From: Sulfuricella denitrificans skB26
GTDB taxonomy: Bacteria > Pseudomonadota > Gammaproteobacteria > Burkholderiales > Sulfuricellaceae
Assembly: GCF_000297055.2 (NCBI RefSeq)
Contig: NC_022357.1
Span: 1,302,001 to 1,366,000 of the forward strand
DNA: 64,000 bases
Direction of reading: 5' to 3'
The number at the start of each line of letters is the position of its first letter. The first letter of the stretch is position 1. Below are positions 36,100-45,983 of this stretch, piece by piece. The position numbers were made by a program, and so were the translations under genes. Below the pieces are notes generated by a model. It did no database searches and had not been told where the DNA came from. It was given only the letters and a program-made list of their open reading frames with translations.

Positions 36100-36753
36100 A
36101 TGAAACAAAATTTTGCAGGAATATTACCCGCCATCGTTCTTGGAATGATTCTGAGCTTCACCGCCTTGGCAGAACAGCCAGTAGAGCAGGCGCCGGTCGA
36201 AGTGGTGAAGCTTGAGCCTGTCGCCATGGATGCGGCAGCAAAGGTTGAGCCGGTTGTCGAGGAGGTGGACTCGGGCTACCAGATCGGTCCGGAGGATGTT
36301 CTGGAAATTTCTGTCTGGAAAGAAGAAGGGCTCAAAAAGGAAGTGCTGGTTCGGCCCGATGGCGGCGTGTCTTTCCCCTTGATCGGAGAGATTCAGGCTG
36401 CTGGAAAAACGGCAGGGCAGTTGCGGAAAGAGATTGCGCAGCGCCTGGAAAAGTTTATTCCTGATCCGGTGGTGTCGATTGCGTTTCTGAAGGTGGGCGG
36501 CAATAAAATTTATGTCATCGGGAAAGTGAACAATCCCGGCGAGTTTCCGGCCGGCCGTTATGTTGATGTGCTTCAGGCGCTCAGCATGGCTAAAGGGTTG
36601 ACGCCATTTGCCGCAGAGAACGGCATCAAAATCATGCGCAAGGAAGGCGGAAAGGACATCGTGTTTCCATTCCGTTATTCCGACGTGAAAAATGGTGAAG
36701 ACCTGGAGCAGAATATTCAGCTTAAGGGTGGCGACGTGGTGGTGGTGCCGTGA
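36100..36753 (+). CDS. Polysaccharide export outer-membrane protein (Wza/PEP-CTERM type)
   Basis: The product belongs to the Wza-like export family that forms the outer-membrane/periplasmic channel for EPS. Of 217 residues, the first ~23 are a signal peptide without lipidation Cys. A poly_export domain follows (YQIGPEDVLEISVWKEE... to about 155) and then a SLBB domain (VYVIGKVNNPGEFPAGRYVDVLQAL). The open frame begins at 36034, but the signal peptide starts at the ATG 36100. It opens the EPS locus; the order export - barrel - chain length - kinase - ATPase matches PEP-CTERM/EPS loci. Confidence 0.9.
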   Translation: MKQNFAGILPAIVLGMILSFTALAEQPVEQAPVEVVKLEPVAMDAAAKVEPVVEEVDSGYQIGPEDVLEISVWKEEGLKKEVLVRPDGGVSFPLIGEIQAAGKTAGQLRKEIAQRLEKFIPDPVVSIAFLKVGGNKIYVIGKVNNPGEFPAGRYVDVLQALSMAKGLTPFAAENGIKIMRKEGGKDIVFPFRYSDVKNGEDLEQNIQLKGGDVVVVP

Positions 36754-36801
36754 GTCGAAGGTGTCGCTGCGTGAACCAATGGTTGAAGGGTTGAATTGTT
36801 G

Positions 36802-38091
36802 ATGCAATTTGAGTCGCCACGCATGAGAAAGGCGCCTTTCTTTTGCTCCTTGCTGCTTTCCATTTTCTCGTCGGGTGCCGTGGTTGCCGCCGAGTGGTCG
36901 ATCGAACCATCCATCAGCCTGCGCGAAGAATACAACGACAATATTCGTTTCACGGCATCGCCTCATCCTAGCGTTTGGCAGAGCCGGCTTACGCCCAGCG
37001 TCAAGCTGAGTAGTGCAACAGAAGTGTCTGAAGTCAGCGGTTCGGCGCAGATGAGTATTAATCAATATGCTGGCGATCCTCAGGTGGAAAATCGAAATGA
37101 TCTATTCTTCACCCTGCTTACTCGTTTCAGGTCGGAACTCAATGCCTGGGCCATGAATGCGTCATACAAGCAGGATTCGACTGCTGAAGAGCGTAATACT
37201 ACGGGGGTCGTGCAGGTTCGCACCCAGCGCAGTGTTCTTGGCCTGAGTCCCTCCTGGACGCGTACGCTGACAGAAAGAAGCTCAGTCAAACTGGACTATA
37301 ATTTCCAGGATGTGAAATACGGTCAAATCAACCTGAATGATTACACCTATCAGCAGGTGGGAGGCACTTTAAGTTACCAGTTGTCCGAACGGGATCAGGT
37401 GACTGTATCCGCAAATTATTCAGCACTGAAATATGCGCCGACCTCCAGGTTGCTTACTGGAGTCACTATCATCTCTATTGATCCGGGGATCATATCATTA
37501 GGGAGTGGGACTGATGCCAGCTTAAACGAATCCAGTACGAGAAACATACAGGTGGGCGCCACCCACCAGTTTTCTGAAACCCTGAACGGCTCCTTGTCGG
37601 TAGGGCGCCGCAGTACCGTTTCCAGCGTGAATCATACCTGTACTTCATGTTATACCATCGTAGGGACGCCGATAAGCACCTTTACTAGTGAAACTAGTGG
37701 CAGCGGCTCTTCCTTTAGCGCTACGCTGGAAAAGACTTTCGACGCGGCGACAGTGAGCGGTTTCGCGAGTCGGGAAACAAATCCAAGCGGTAGTGGCTTG
37801 GTCGAGACGGACAGAGTTGGTGTTTCATTGAATAAAAGTTTAACTGAAAAGCTAACAGCTGCTGTTGACGTGGCTTCATATCACACCAAGTACATCAGCT
37901 TGGCATCACCCAGTAGCCGTTATTACACATTTGATCCAAGATTGAACTGGCGTTTTACGGAGTGGTGGACGCTCGATGCCGGCTATCGCTATCAGCGATA
38001 TGAATCAGAGGCTGTTGCCAATACCACGACATCGAATGCGGTGTATCTCAATTTGGCCTATAACTGGCCAAAAATGGCCGTTTCCCGGTAG
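36802..38091 (+). CDS. PEP-CTERM-associated outer-membrane beta-barrel protein
   Basis: The 429-residue protein has a signal peptide (GAVVA|AEWS) and a mature part of regular amphipathic beta strands (INQYAGDPQ, LDYNFQDVKYG, VSANYSALKY, LDAGYRYQRYE, VYLNLAYNW). It opens with SIEPSISLREEYNDNI, as TIGR03016-type barrels of EPS/PEP-CTERM loci do. It probably helps EPS secretion across the outer membrane. ATG 36802 with GAAGGG 11 bases before it is preferred; ATG 36823 is possible. Confidence 0.78.
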   Translation: MQFESPRMRKAPFFCSLLLSIFSSGAVVAAEWSIEPSISLREEYNDNIRFTASPHPSVWQSRLTPSVKLSSATEVSEVSGSAQMSINQYAGDPQVENRNDLFFTLLTRFRSELNAWAMNASYKQDSTAEERNTTGVVQVRTQRSVLGLSPSWTRTLTERSSVKLDYNFQDVKYGQINLNDYTYQQVGGTLSYQLSERDQVTVSANYSALKYAPTSRLLTGVTIISIDPGIISLGSGTDASLNESSTRNIQVGATHQFSETLNGSLSVGRRSTVSSVNHTCTSCYTIVGTPISTFTSETSGSGSSFSATLEKTFDAATVSGFASRETNPSGSGLVETDRVGVSLNKSLTEKLTAAVDVASYHTKYISLASPSSRYYTFDPRLNWRFTEWWTLDAGYRYQRYESEAVANTTTSNAVYLNLAYNWPKMAVSR

Positions 38092-38167
38092 CATGGTGAC
38101 GACGGTGCTGAAAAATCCTGACAATGTAGTGGCGTATCGCCCGAATATCACGATATAAAGAGGAATC

Positions 38168-39922
38168 ATGGAAGAGCAAACAAAAGACCTGAAGGATTAT
38201 CTTGTTGCATTGCGTCGCCGCAAGAAACAAATCCTGACGACGATGAGCATCCTAGCGGTGATCAGCGTCTTGGTGGCCTTATTGCTGCCGCCAGTCTATC
38301 GCTCCAGCGCAACCATCCTGATCGAGGAGCAGGAAATCCCTGCTGAACTAGTGCGTTCCACGATTACCAGCTATGCAGACCAGCGCCTCCAGGTTATAAG
38401 CCAACATGTGATGACCCGCGCCAACATGATGCAGATTATCGAGAAATATAATCTATATCCCCAGCAGCGCCAGCGCGAAACCACTGAGGAGATTCTGGAC
38501 CGAATGCGTAAGGACATCAAGTTCAACATGCTGAGCGCTGATGTGATCGACAAGCGCAGTGGTCAGAAAACAATGGCTGCTATTGCGTTTACCCTGGCCT
38601 ATGACGGCGAAACGGCAGCAGGGGCTCAGAAAGTGGCGAATGAGTTGACTACCCTCTATCTCAACGAAAACCTTAAATCACGACAGCAAAAAACAAGCGA
38701 AACCTCTATGTTTCTATCAGAGGAGGCTGATCGTGTGAGCGAGCACATTTCGGAAATTGAAACGAAACTGGCTGTTTTCAAGGAAAAGAACCAGGGTCGA
38801 TTGCCAGAACTGACTGGTCTTAACATGCAGATGCGGGATCGCACCGATTCTGAAGTCATGGAAGTTGACCGGCAACTTAACGTGCTGGACGAGCGAAAGA
38901 TTTATCTGGAGGGTCAGTTGGTTCAGATGAAGCCCAACAGCCCGATGATGTCTGCAAGTGGGGAACGTATTTTCGATTCTGATGAGCGCCTCAAGACATT
39001 GCAGGCGCAATATGTCAGTCTTTCCGGAATTTACTCCGCCAACCATCCTGATGTAATCAAAATGCGCCGGGAAATGCAGGCGCTGAAAAAGGAAACAGGC
39101 GGCGATGGTGATATGCAGGAGCAGGCCAAGCAACTGACTCGCATGCGCTCTGACTTGGCGACCATGCGCGATAAATACGCTGATGATTATCCCGATGTTG
39201 TCAAGTTGAAGAAAGCCATTGCAGCGCTTGAAGAGTCGCATAAAAAGACGGTTGCAAATGGCAGCGATGCACCGAAATTCAAACAGCCAGAAAACCCTGC
39301 ATATATTTCCATGCAAACTCAACTTGAAGCTACCCTTAGTGAGATGAAGACATTGCGCACTAAGCGTAACGACCTGAAAGAAAAAATGGCGTCCTATGTG
39401 TCGCGTCTTGAGCAAGCGCCGCAAGTCGAACGAGAGTATCTCGATTTGGGCCGAGACCATGAGAATTCCATAAGGCGCTATCAGGAAATCAAGGCCAAGC
39501 TGATGGAGGCAGAGGTGGCTCAGCAGATGGAAAAGGACAGCAAGGGCGAACGCTTCTCGCTAATCGACCCTGCACAATTACCGGAAAAACCGACGAGCCC
39601 GAATCGTCCGGCCATCCTGTTGCTGGGCATGATTCTGTCGCTGGGGGGCGGGATTGCCTATGCGGGTGTGCTGGAAAGCATGGATAGTTCCATAAAGAGT
39701 TCGAAAATACTGGCTGGTTTGCTTGATGCACCGTTGCTTTCGGTGATCCCCTACATGGATAACGCGGAAGACCGGCGTAAAAAAACAAAGCTCAAAACTT
39801 CGCTCATTCTTGGCGTGATTGCGGGAATTACGTTAGCTGTTTTGTTGATACATTTTTTATGGGTACCGATTGACGTGCTTTGGTACATGATTATGCGCAA
39901 GCTGGAAATATGGTTAGGCTGA
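38168..39922 (+). CDS. XrtA-type polysaccharide chain-length determinant (Wzz/Wzc N-part)
   Basis: This polysaccharide co-polymerase sets EPS chain length. The 584-residue protein has a Wzz-like start (LKDYLVALRRRKKQILTTM), a first membrane helix (about 22-42), a long periplasmic coiled coil (about 150-460, with GNVR-like EREYLDLGRDHENSIRRYQEIKAKLMEA) and further membrane segments near 480 and 540-565. It lacks a kinase domain; the kinase is encoded next. The ATG has AGAGGAATC before it. Neighbouring kinase starts 7 bases later. Confidence 0.9.
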   Translation: MEEQTKDLKDYLVALRRRKKQILTTMSILAVISVLVALLLPPVYRSSATILIEEQEIPAELVRSTITSYADQRLQVISQHVMTRANMMQIIEKYNLYPQQRQRETTEEILDRMRKDIKFNMLSADVIDKRSGQKTMAAIAFTLAYDGETAAGAQKVANELTTLYLNENLKSRQQKTSETSMFLSEEADRVSEHISEIETKLAVFKEKNQGRLPELTGLNMQMRDRTDSEVMEVDRQLNVLDERKIYLEGQLVQMKPNSPMMSASGERIFDSDERLKTLQAQYVSLSGIYSANHPDVIKMRREMQALKKETGGDGDMQEQAKQLTRMRSDLATMRDKYADDYPDVVKLKKAIAALEESHKKTVANGSDAPKFKQPENPAYISMQTQLEATLSEMKTLRTKRNDLKEKMASYVSRLEQAPQVEREYLDLGRDHENSIRRYQEIKAKLMEAEVAQQMEKDSKGERFSLIDPAQLPEKPTSPNRPAILLLGMILSLGGGIAYAGVLESMDSSIKSSKILAGLLDAPLLSVIPYMDNAEDRRKKTKLKTSLILGVIAGITLAVLLIHFLWVPIDVLWYMIMRKLEIWLG

Positions 39923-39929
39923 GGATGAT

Positions 39930-40793
39930 ATGGAACGCATAAGAGAAGCGCTTGAAAGGGCACGGGAAGAGCGAGCTCATACCGGCAAGGGGTTTGGTGG
40001 CTCGAGTCCGTCTGAAGCTTCAAAAGCCGTGGGCAACGAAACGGTTGATCGGATTGAATATACCCAGACACGAAGTATTAAGGTTTCCCGCGATTTCCTG
40101 CGAGAACAGCGTATTGTTACCGGCTTCGAGCAGGGTATTTTTACCGATGCCTACAAGATTTTGCGTACCCAGGTATTGCAGAAGATGCGCGAGAACGGCT
40201 GGAATGCGCTGGCAGTAACCAGTCCGGGTGAGAACGAGGGAAAAACGCTGACAGCGATTAACCTGGCCATCAGTCTGGCGATGGAAGTGGATCAGACCGT
40301 CTTGCTGGTGGACGCAGATTTGCGACACCCTCGGGTACATGAGCATTTCGGCTTGCGAGATGGGCCGGGTCTGAGTGATTATCTGACTTCCGGTACGCCG
40401 CTGGAGGAAATATTGGTCCATCCGGGGATCGGACGTTTCGTGATTCTGCCTGGTGGTAAGCCACTGCTGAATTCATCGGAAATGCTGAGATCACCTAAGA
40501 TGGTGGAGTTGGTGCAGGAACTCAAGAGTCGCTATCCATCGCGTATTGTTCTTTTTGACCTCCCTCCCGTGCTGTCCGCTGCGGATGCGCTGGCTTTTTC
40601 TCCCTACGTGGATGCCGCGCTTCTGGTGGTAGAAGAAGCCAAAACCAAGACCGAGGATATTGCCCGCGCTGCCGGATTGCTGGATTCAACCCATCTGATA
40701 GGCACGGTGCTGAATAAATCCCTGGAGCCAGACACCCGTTCCAAGACGCCCACCGGCTGGATCAAGCATTTCCTCAAACGCAAGGGTCACTGA
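39930..40793 (+). CDS. XrtA-type tyrosine autokinase (BY-kinase)
   Basis: The 287-residue cytoplasmic kinase works with the chain-length protein to control EPS synthesis by cycles of tyrosine phosphorylation. Walker A is SPGENEGKTLT (about 93-103), Walker A' LLVDADLRHP (about 126-135) and Walker B IVLFDLPPVLSA (about 209-220). The N-terminal MERIREALERAREER helix is typical of the PEP-CTERM kinase family. The C-terminus lacks an obvious tyrosine cluster. Confidence 0.92.
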   Translation: MERIREALERAREERAHTGKGFGGSSPSEASKAVGNETVDRIEYTQTRSIKVSRDFLREQRIVTGFEQGIFTDAYKILRTQVLQKMRENGWNALAVTSPGENEGKTLTAINLAISLAMEVDQTVLLVDADLRHPRVHEHFGLRDGPGLSDYLTSGTPLEEILVHPGIGRFVILPGGKPLLNSSEMLRSPKMVELVQELKSRYPSRIVLFDLPPVLSAADALAFSPYVDAALLVVEEAKTKTEDIARAAGLLDSTHLIGTVLNKSLEPDTRSKTPTGWIKHFLKRKGH

Positions 40794-40795
40794 GC

Positions 40796-41644
40796 ATGTA
40801 CGAGGCTTTTTACGGGTTTCGTGAGAAACCCTTCTCCATCATTCCTGATCCAGGGTTCCTTTATTTCAGTCCCAAGCACCGGATGGCGTTTGATTTGCTG
40901 GAATACGGCCTGATGAATCAGGCGGGATTCAACGTGATCACCGGTGAAATCGGTACTGGCAAAACTACACTGATCCGTCATCTGCTGGGCCAAATGGGGC
41001 CGGATGTGACCGTTGGCCTGATTTCCAACACCCACCAGTCATTCGGCGAATTGTTGCAGTGGATACTGTTCGCCTTCAACCTGGAGTATCGCGGCAAGGA
41101 AAAAGTCGAGATGTTCCATACCTTTCTTGATTTTCTGGTTCAGCAGTATGGCCAGAACAAGCGCGCTGTACTGATTGTCGATGAAGCGCAGAACATGTCT
41201 GCCGAAACTCTGGAAGAACTGCGCATGCTTTCCAACGTCAATGCCGACAAGGATCAGGTGCTGCAAGTGATTCTGGTGGGACAGGCGGGACTGCGCGACA
41301 CCTTACGCCGTCCCGATCTGGAGCAGTTTGCCCAGCGTATTGCGGTGGATTACCACCTGGAGGCGCTGAATCAGGATGAAACTCGAACTTATATTCGTCA
41401 TCGGATCAATGTTGCCGGTGTGGATAACCCAGGTTTGTTCGATGATGTGGCCTGCGATGCCGTTTATCAGCATAGCCAGGGTGTGCCTCGACTGATTAAT
41501 CTGTTGTGCGACACTTCCCTGGTTTATGGCTTCGCTGAACAAAAAGAGAAGATTGACGCGCAAATCGTGCATGACGTGGCGGCAGACAAGCAAAAGGGTG
41601 GTATTTTCCCTGTGCAGGAAAAAAAAAGACTAGCGATCTCCTGA
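40796..41644 (+). CDS. PEP-CTERM-associated AAA ATPase (truncated by frameshift?)
   Basis: The 282-residue ATPase of the ExeA/TIGR03015 type has MYEAFYGFREKPFSIIPDP, Walker A GEIGTGKTTL (about 50-59), Walker B AVLIVDEAQNM (about 124-134), a sensor region and RLINLLCDTSLVYGFAE. It probably acts in EPS assembly at the inner membrane. The frame ends with TGA at 41642-41644 just after a run of nine A (41619-41627). The -1 frame then stays open without stop for 89 more codons, to a TGA at 41890, directly at a hairpin. So the true protein may be about 364 residues, made by -1 slippage or disrupted by an A insertion. It overlaps nothing and starts two bases after the kinase stop. Confidence 0.88.
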   Translation: MYEAFYGFREKPFSIIPDPGFLYFSPKHRMAFDLLEYGLMNQAGFNVITGEIGTGKTTLIRHLLGQMGPDVTVGLISNTHQSFGELLQWILFAFNLEYRGKEKVEMFHTFLDFLVQQYGQNKRAVLIVDEAQNMSAETLEELRMLSNVNADKDQVLQVILVGQAGLRDTLRRPDLEQFAQRIAVDYHLEALNQDETRTYIRHRINVAGVDNPGLFDDVACDAVYQHSQGVPRLINLLCDTSLVYGFAEQKEKIDAQIVHDVAADKQKGGIFPVQEKKRLAIS

Positions 41645-41892
41645 CTGGAATCAATCTGGAAATAATTTCTGAGCGTGTATCCCGATTTGAGAAGGAATCT
41701 GTTGGGGACGATGATGGTCAGGATGATGTGGAAAGTCCCTCGGCTGTTAACGGCAATAACGCGGATCTGGTTGGTGAACCTGGAAAAATACGATTCAAGG
41801 CGATCGATGTTGGGGTTATCCAGTATTTAAAACTGGTGCACACGGAACTGTATGAAAAATTAATAGCCGCTGTCCGTTCCATAAAAAAATGA
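41626..41892 (+). other. Out-of-frame C-terminal extension of the ATPase gene
   Basis: From the A9 tract on, the -1 frame reads 88 codons (KTSDLLTGINLEIISERVSR ... ELYEKLIAAVRSIKK) with an acidic linker (VGDDDGQDDVESPS) and then an amphipathic helix, and then TGA. It has no start codon and ribosome site of its own that I believe. I list it as the probable continuation of the 40796 gene. Confidence 0.6.
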
Positions 41893-41912
41893 CTGATTAA
41901 ATCAGTCACGTT
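41883..41912 (+). terminator. Hairpin at the end of the ATPase extension
   Basis: TGACTGAT and ATCAGTCA form a perfect 8-bp stem with a TAA loop, starting exactly at the stop codon of the extension. There is no strong T-run, so termination is uncertain. A second hairpin, CCTCCTTT/AAAAGGAGG, follows near 41930-41947. Confidence 0.55.
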
Positions 41913-42105
41913 GAATTAGCTGGATACCCTCCTTTGCAAAAGGAGGAGACGGATTCTCTGATAGCATCCATGCGATTCGGCGTGACTGGATGCAGACTAT
42001 TTCACCCAACTCCTTCAAATATTAATTCGGCAAGACTCCGCTCTCCCACTGGTGTGAGGAGTTGAGTGAGATGGAGTGGTTCTTTACATAAGGAAAAAAG
42101 CAATC

Positions 42106-43410
42106 GTGCTGAAGGGAAAAGTAAGCCGCTCTCTCATCGTTGCGCCGTTCCTTGTGCTGGCATTGTGCTGGGTGCTACTTGGTTATGCCGCGCCAGAGTT
42201 GCCCGATCCGGCTTCTGGCGTTTTAGCACCCACCGTCATTTTCCCCAAAACCAGTCTCGGCTCTGCTGATCTCGCCGTGATCGTCAATGATGCTGACCCG
42301 CTCAGTGTCGAAATTGCCCAATATTACAAGATCAAGCGCGGCATTCCGGACGTGAATATGATCCATGTCAGTTTTGCGCCTGGCTCAACCGTGATGAGCC
42401 AGACCGAGTTTGCCAGAATCAAGGCAATGGTCGATACCAAAACGCCTCAGCAGGTGCAGGCCTTTGCGCTTACCTGGACTAAACCTTACCGAGTCGACTG
42501 CATGTCTATCACCACTGCGTTTGCCGCCGGATTTGACAAAAAATTCTGTGCAAATGGCTGTGCGTTAACGAAACCCAATCCCTATTTCGATTCGGCCAGT
42601 GTCACACCATTCAAGGATTTCGGCCTGCGCCCGACCATCAGCCTGGCGGGATCAAGTATTGAGGATGTGAAGAAACTGATCGACCGCGGTGTGCAGTCCG
42701 ATAGCACCTTTCCGGCAGGCACTGGCTATCTGTTGGATACCAGTGACAAGAACCGCAATGTGCGGGCGGCGGGCTTCGAGCCGCTACGCCGTTACCTCGG
42801 ACGTGTAGTAAAGCTGGAACAGATCAAGGCGGATTACATTGAGAAAAAACCTGACGTGCTATTTTATTTCACCGGCATGACACAGGTAGATAAGCTAACA
42901 AGCAATACATTCGTTCCCGGCGCGATTGCCGATCACCTGACTTCTGCGGGCGGACAGCTTACTGACAGTTTCCAGATGAGTAGCCTGCGCTGGCTGGAGG
43001 CGGGTGCGACCGGCAGCTATGGTGCAGTGGTCGAGCCGTGCAATTACCCTGGTAAATTTCCGTATCCGGGCGTCCTGGTGGGCCACTACACCAGTGGTGA
43101 AACGCTGATCGAAGCCTATTGGAAAAGCGTGGCGATGCCCGGTCAGGGTGTTTTTATCGGGGAACCGCTGGCGAATCCCTATGGTGGCAACCTAGTGTCG
43201 TTCAGCAATGGCGAACTGACGATACGCACCCACTCCTTGGCACCGGGGTTTTATACACTGCTTGGTTCGGATTCAGGTATTGGCCCATCGCATCCAGTGG
43301 CAAGGCATTTTCGTGTCGGATACGGCTTGAAGGAAATCAAACTGAAGAATGCGAAAAACCTGTTTTACAGGATTGTGCCGGAACGTGGTGGGAATGCGGC
43401 GAGGCTGTAG
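42106..43410 (+). CDS. TIGR03790-type exported protein of the EPS locus
   Basis: The 434-residue protein has a signal peptide (LLGYA|APELP) and a long soluble part. Features such as LAVIVNDADPLSVEIAQYY, the R-G-I-P-x-x-N-x-I/V segment and GSYGAVVEPCNYPGKFPYPG, followed by IEAYWKSVAMPGQGVFIGEP, fit the TIGR03790 family, whose function is unknown but which occurs in exosortase-bearing bacteria. Start: GTG 42106 with TAAGGA before it; GTG 42076 is an alternative that would add ten residues. It is probably periplasmic. Confidence 0.78.
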   Translation: MLKGKVSRSLIVAPFLVLALCWVLLGYAAPELPDPASGVLAPTVIFPKTSLGSADLAVIVNDADPLSVEIAQYYKIKRGIPDVNMIHVSFAPGSTVMSQTEFARIKAMVDTKTPQQVQAFALTWTKPYRVDCMSITTAFAAGFDKKFCANGCALTKPNPYFDSASVTPFKDFGLRPTISLAGSSIEDVKKLIDRGVQSDSTFPAGTGYLLDTSDKNRNVRAAGFEPLRRYLGRVVKLEQIKADYIEKKPDVLFYFTGMTQVDKLTSNTFVPGAIADHLTSAGGQLTDSFQMSSLRWLEAGATGSYGAVVEPCNYPGKFPYPGVLVGHYTSGETLIEAYWKSVAMPGQGVFIGEPLANPYGGNLVSFSNGELTIRTHSLAPGFYTLLGSDSGIGPSHPVARHFRVGYGLKEIKLKNAKNLFYRIVPERGGNAARL

Positions 43411-43492
43411 TAACAAAAAGTAGAGTGCGCACAGTAAACGAATTCGTCTCAAACCCTGTTTTACAAAGTGGGAGAGGCAAGCCAAATAGAGA

Positions 43493-44530
43493 ATGAGAAA
43501 AATGACCAAAAATCAAAAAATATTAATCACCGGAGGCGCCGGCTACATCGGTTCTCATACCTGTCTGGTGCTGCTTGAAGCCGGGTTTGACGTTGCGGTG
43601 GTGGATAACCTGTGCAATAGCTCGCGCGAAGCGCTGCGCCGCGTGGAGGGGATCACTGGAAAAAATGTGTCATTCCATGAAGCCGATGTGCGCGACGGGG
43701 TAGCGCTATCAACAATTTTTGAAGCAGAAAAGCCGCAAGCGGTGATTCATTTTGCGGGCCTGAAAGCAGTGGGCGAATCGGTGGAAAAACCGCTTGAATA
43801 CTACGACAACAACATCAGTGGCACGCTGACCTTGCTCCTCGCCATGCGCGCAGCCGGCGTGCGGCAGATCGTCTTCAGCTCCTCCGCCACCGTCTATGGC
43901 AACCCGGCTACAGTGCCGATACGCGAAGACTTTCCGCTTTCAGCCACCAACCCCTACGGCCGTTCCAAGCTGATCATCGAAGACGTCTTGCGCGATCTCG
44001 TGCTCTCGGATGCTTCATGGAAGGTAGCATTGCTGCGCTACTTCAACCCCGTCGGCGCACACGAAAGCGGCCTGATCGGCGAAGATCCGAACGGTATTCC
44101 CAACAACCTGATGCCCTTTGTTTCCCAGGTAGCAGTGGGGCGTCGCCCTCACCTCAACGTGTTTGGCGGCGATTACCCAACCCCTGATGGAACTGGCGTG
44201 CGCGACTACATTCACGTCGTCGACCTGGCAAAAGGTCATCTTGCAGCACTACAGGCATTGAATGGGTGGGAAGGGAGCCAACCGCTTACGGTCAACTTGG
44301 GAACGGGGCACGGCTATTCTGTGCTGGACATGGTTCGGGCTTTCGAAAAAGCCAGCGGCCGTGCCGTGCCATTCAAGATCGTGGATAGACGCCCCGGCGA
44401 TATTGCAACGTGTTATGCCGACCCTGCCTTGGCTGAACGCCTGCTTGGCTGGAAGGCGCAATTCGGGGTTGAAAGAATGTGTGAAGATGCCTGGCGCTGG
44501 CAGGTAGGCAATCCAGAGGGTTACGCCTGA
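43493..44530 (+). CDS. galE: UDP-glucose/UDP-N-acetylglucosamine 4-epimerase
   Basis: GalE interconverts UDP-glucose and UDP-galactose (or the N-acetyl forms) and supplies sugar donors for EPS. The 345-residue cytoplasmic protein has the NAD-binding GGAGYIGSH, the catalytic S-S-S-A-T-V-Y...Y-G-R-S-K pair (Tyr/Lys) and [12 protein letters not shown] as in GalE. ATG 43493 and ATG 43502 are both possible starts. It stands in the EPS gene string with a 160-base gap after it. Confidence 0.93.
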   Translation: MRKMTKNQKILITGGAGYIGSHTCLVLLEAGFDVAVVDNLCNSSREALRRVEGITGKNVSFHEADVRDGVALSTIFEAEKPQAVIHFAGLKAVGESVEKPLEYYDNNISGTLTLLLAMRAAGVRQIVFSSSATVYGNPATVPIREDFPLSATNPYGRSKLIIEDVLRDLVLSDASWKVALLRYFNPVGAHESGLIGEDPNGIPNNLMPFVSQVAVGRRPHLNVFGGDYPTPDGTGVRDYIHVVDLAKGHLAALQALNGWEGSQPLTVNLGTGHGYSVLDMVRAFEKASGRAVPFKIVDRRPGDIATCYADPALAERLLGWKAQFGVERMCEDAWRWQVGNPEGYA

Positions 44531-44690
44531 GTGCGCAATCCTGGAGGAATGACGAGATCTATGCGCCTCGCCACGGTAACTGGGGTGAAGTAAGCGGAGT
44601 TTCGTGGGATAATCAAATTACATAAATCCCCAGCCTGTCGGGGGTAGTACCAGTTTAGGTAGATAATTACATTACTTTAGGGAGCGAATC

Positions 44691-45971
44691 ATGAGTATCG
44701 TTGCGGTTGTTGGTCTGGGCTATGTGGGATTACCTCTGGCAGTGGAATTCGGCAAAAAAATCGAGACCATCGGTTTCGACTTGTCTAGCGAGAAAGTAGA
44801 AAGCTACAAACGCTTCTGTGACCCGACCGGTGAAATGAGTGGTGACGACCTGCGCGCCGCTACCCAACTCACGTTGACCACCGACCCTGCACTGATCGGC
44901 AAGGCCGACTACATCATCGTCGCCGTGCCCACCCCGGTGGACAAAGCGCACCAACCCGATTTCAGCCCACTGGTCAGCTCCAGCACCAGTGTTGGCCGAC
45001 ACATGAAGAAGGGTGCCATCGTTATCTACGAATCCACAGTCTACCCTGGCGCCACTGAAGAAATCTGCGTCCCCATCCTGGAAAAGGAATCCGGCCTGAA
45101 ATGGAAGCAGGACTTCCATATTGGCTACTCCCCGGAGCGGATCAACCCTGGCGATAAAGAGCACACCGTCACAAAAATCCTCAAAGTGGTCTCCGGTGAC
45201 GATGCCGAATCTCTGGAGAAAGTCGCCCAGCTCTACGAAATGGTCATCATCGCCGGGGTGCATCGTGCATCCAGCATCAAGGTAGCCGAAGCCGCCAAAG
45301 TCATCGAAAACACCCAGCGCGATCTCAATATCGCCCTCATGAATGAACTCGCCATCATCTTCGACAAGCTCGGCATCGACACCCTCGAAGTCTTGCAGGC
45401 GGCGGGTACAAAATGGAACTTCCTGCCCTTCCGTCCCGGCCTCGTAGGCGGCCACTGCATCGGCGTGGACCCTTACTATCTTACCCACAAGGCCGACATG
45501 CTCGGCTACATCCCGCAAGTTATCCTGGCTGGCCGGCGCATCAACGACGGTATGGGAAAATTTATCGCCGAGCAGACCGTCAAGCAGATGATACAGGCGG
45601 GTAGCCACGTCAAGGGTGCCAAGGTGATTGTGCTCGGGCTCACCTTCAAGGAAAACTGCGGCGATTTGCGCAACTCCAAGGTGATAGACATCATTAACGA
45701 ACTCAAAACCTACGGCATCGAGGTGTTGGTACACGAGCCAATAGGCGATGCCAGTGAAGCCAAGCACGAATACGGCGTCAGCCTCACAGCCTGGGACAAG
45801 TTGCCGCAGGCTGACGCTATCGTGGCCGCTGTGGCACACAAGGAATTCCTGGAGCGGCCACTGTCTGACTTTCTGACCAAGCTGAAACCGGGCGGTGCCT
45901 TCATCGACGTCAAATCTGCCTATGACAGCAAGGCCCTGCGCGATGCCGGCCTGACTGTCTGGCGCCTGTAA
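44691..45971 (+). CDS. tviB: UDP-N-acetylhexosamine 6-dehydrogenase (TviB/WbpA type)
   Basis: This enzyme oxidises UDP-GlcNAc (or UDP-GalNAc) at C6 to the uronic acid donor. The 426-residue protein has the N-terminal Rossmann motif GLGYVGLPLAVEFGKK, a middle helical domain and the catalytic Cys256 (VGGHCIGVDPYYL); the C-terminal domain has LGLTFKENCGDLRNSK. It resembles VipA/TviB and WbpA/WbpO more than Ugd. Together with the next gene it would feed an acidic amino sugar into the EPS. AGGGAG precedes the ATG. Confidence 0.9.
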   Translation: MSIVAVVGLGYVGLPLAVEFGKKIETIGFDLSSEKVESYKRFCDPTGEMSGDDLRAATQLTLTTDPALIGKADYIIVAVPTPVDKAHQPDFSPLVSSSTSVGRHMKKGAIVIYESTVYPGATEEICVPILEKESGLKWKQDFHIGYSPERINPGDKEHTVTKILKVVSGDDAESLEKVAQLYEMVIIAGVHRASSIKVAEAAKVIENTQRDLNIALMNELAIIFDKLGIDTLEVLQAAGTKWNFLPFRPGLVGGHCIGVDPYYLTHKADMLGYIPQVILAGRRINDGMGKFIAEQTVKQMIQAGSHVKGAKVIVLGLTFKENCGDLRNSKVIDIINELKTYGIEVLVHEPIGDASEAKHEYGVSLTAWDKLPQADAIVAAVAHKEFLERPLSDFLTKLKPGGAFIDVKSAYDSKALRDAGLTVWRL

Positions 45972-45983
45972 GTATCCTGAACT

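Noticed and set aside
44730-45839. 369-codon open frame on the minus strand inside the dehydrogenase gene
   Set aside because: Shadow of tviB; its acidic, His-rich composition comes from the reverse complement, and no family is seen.
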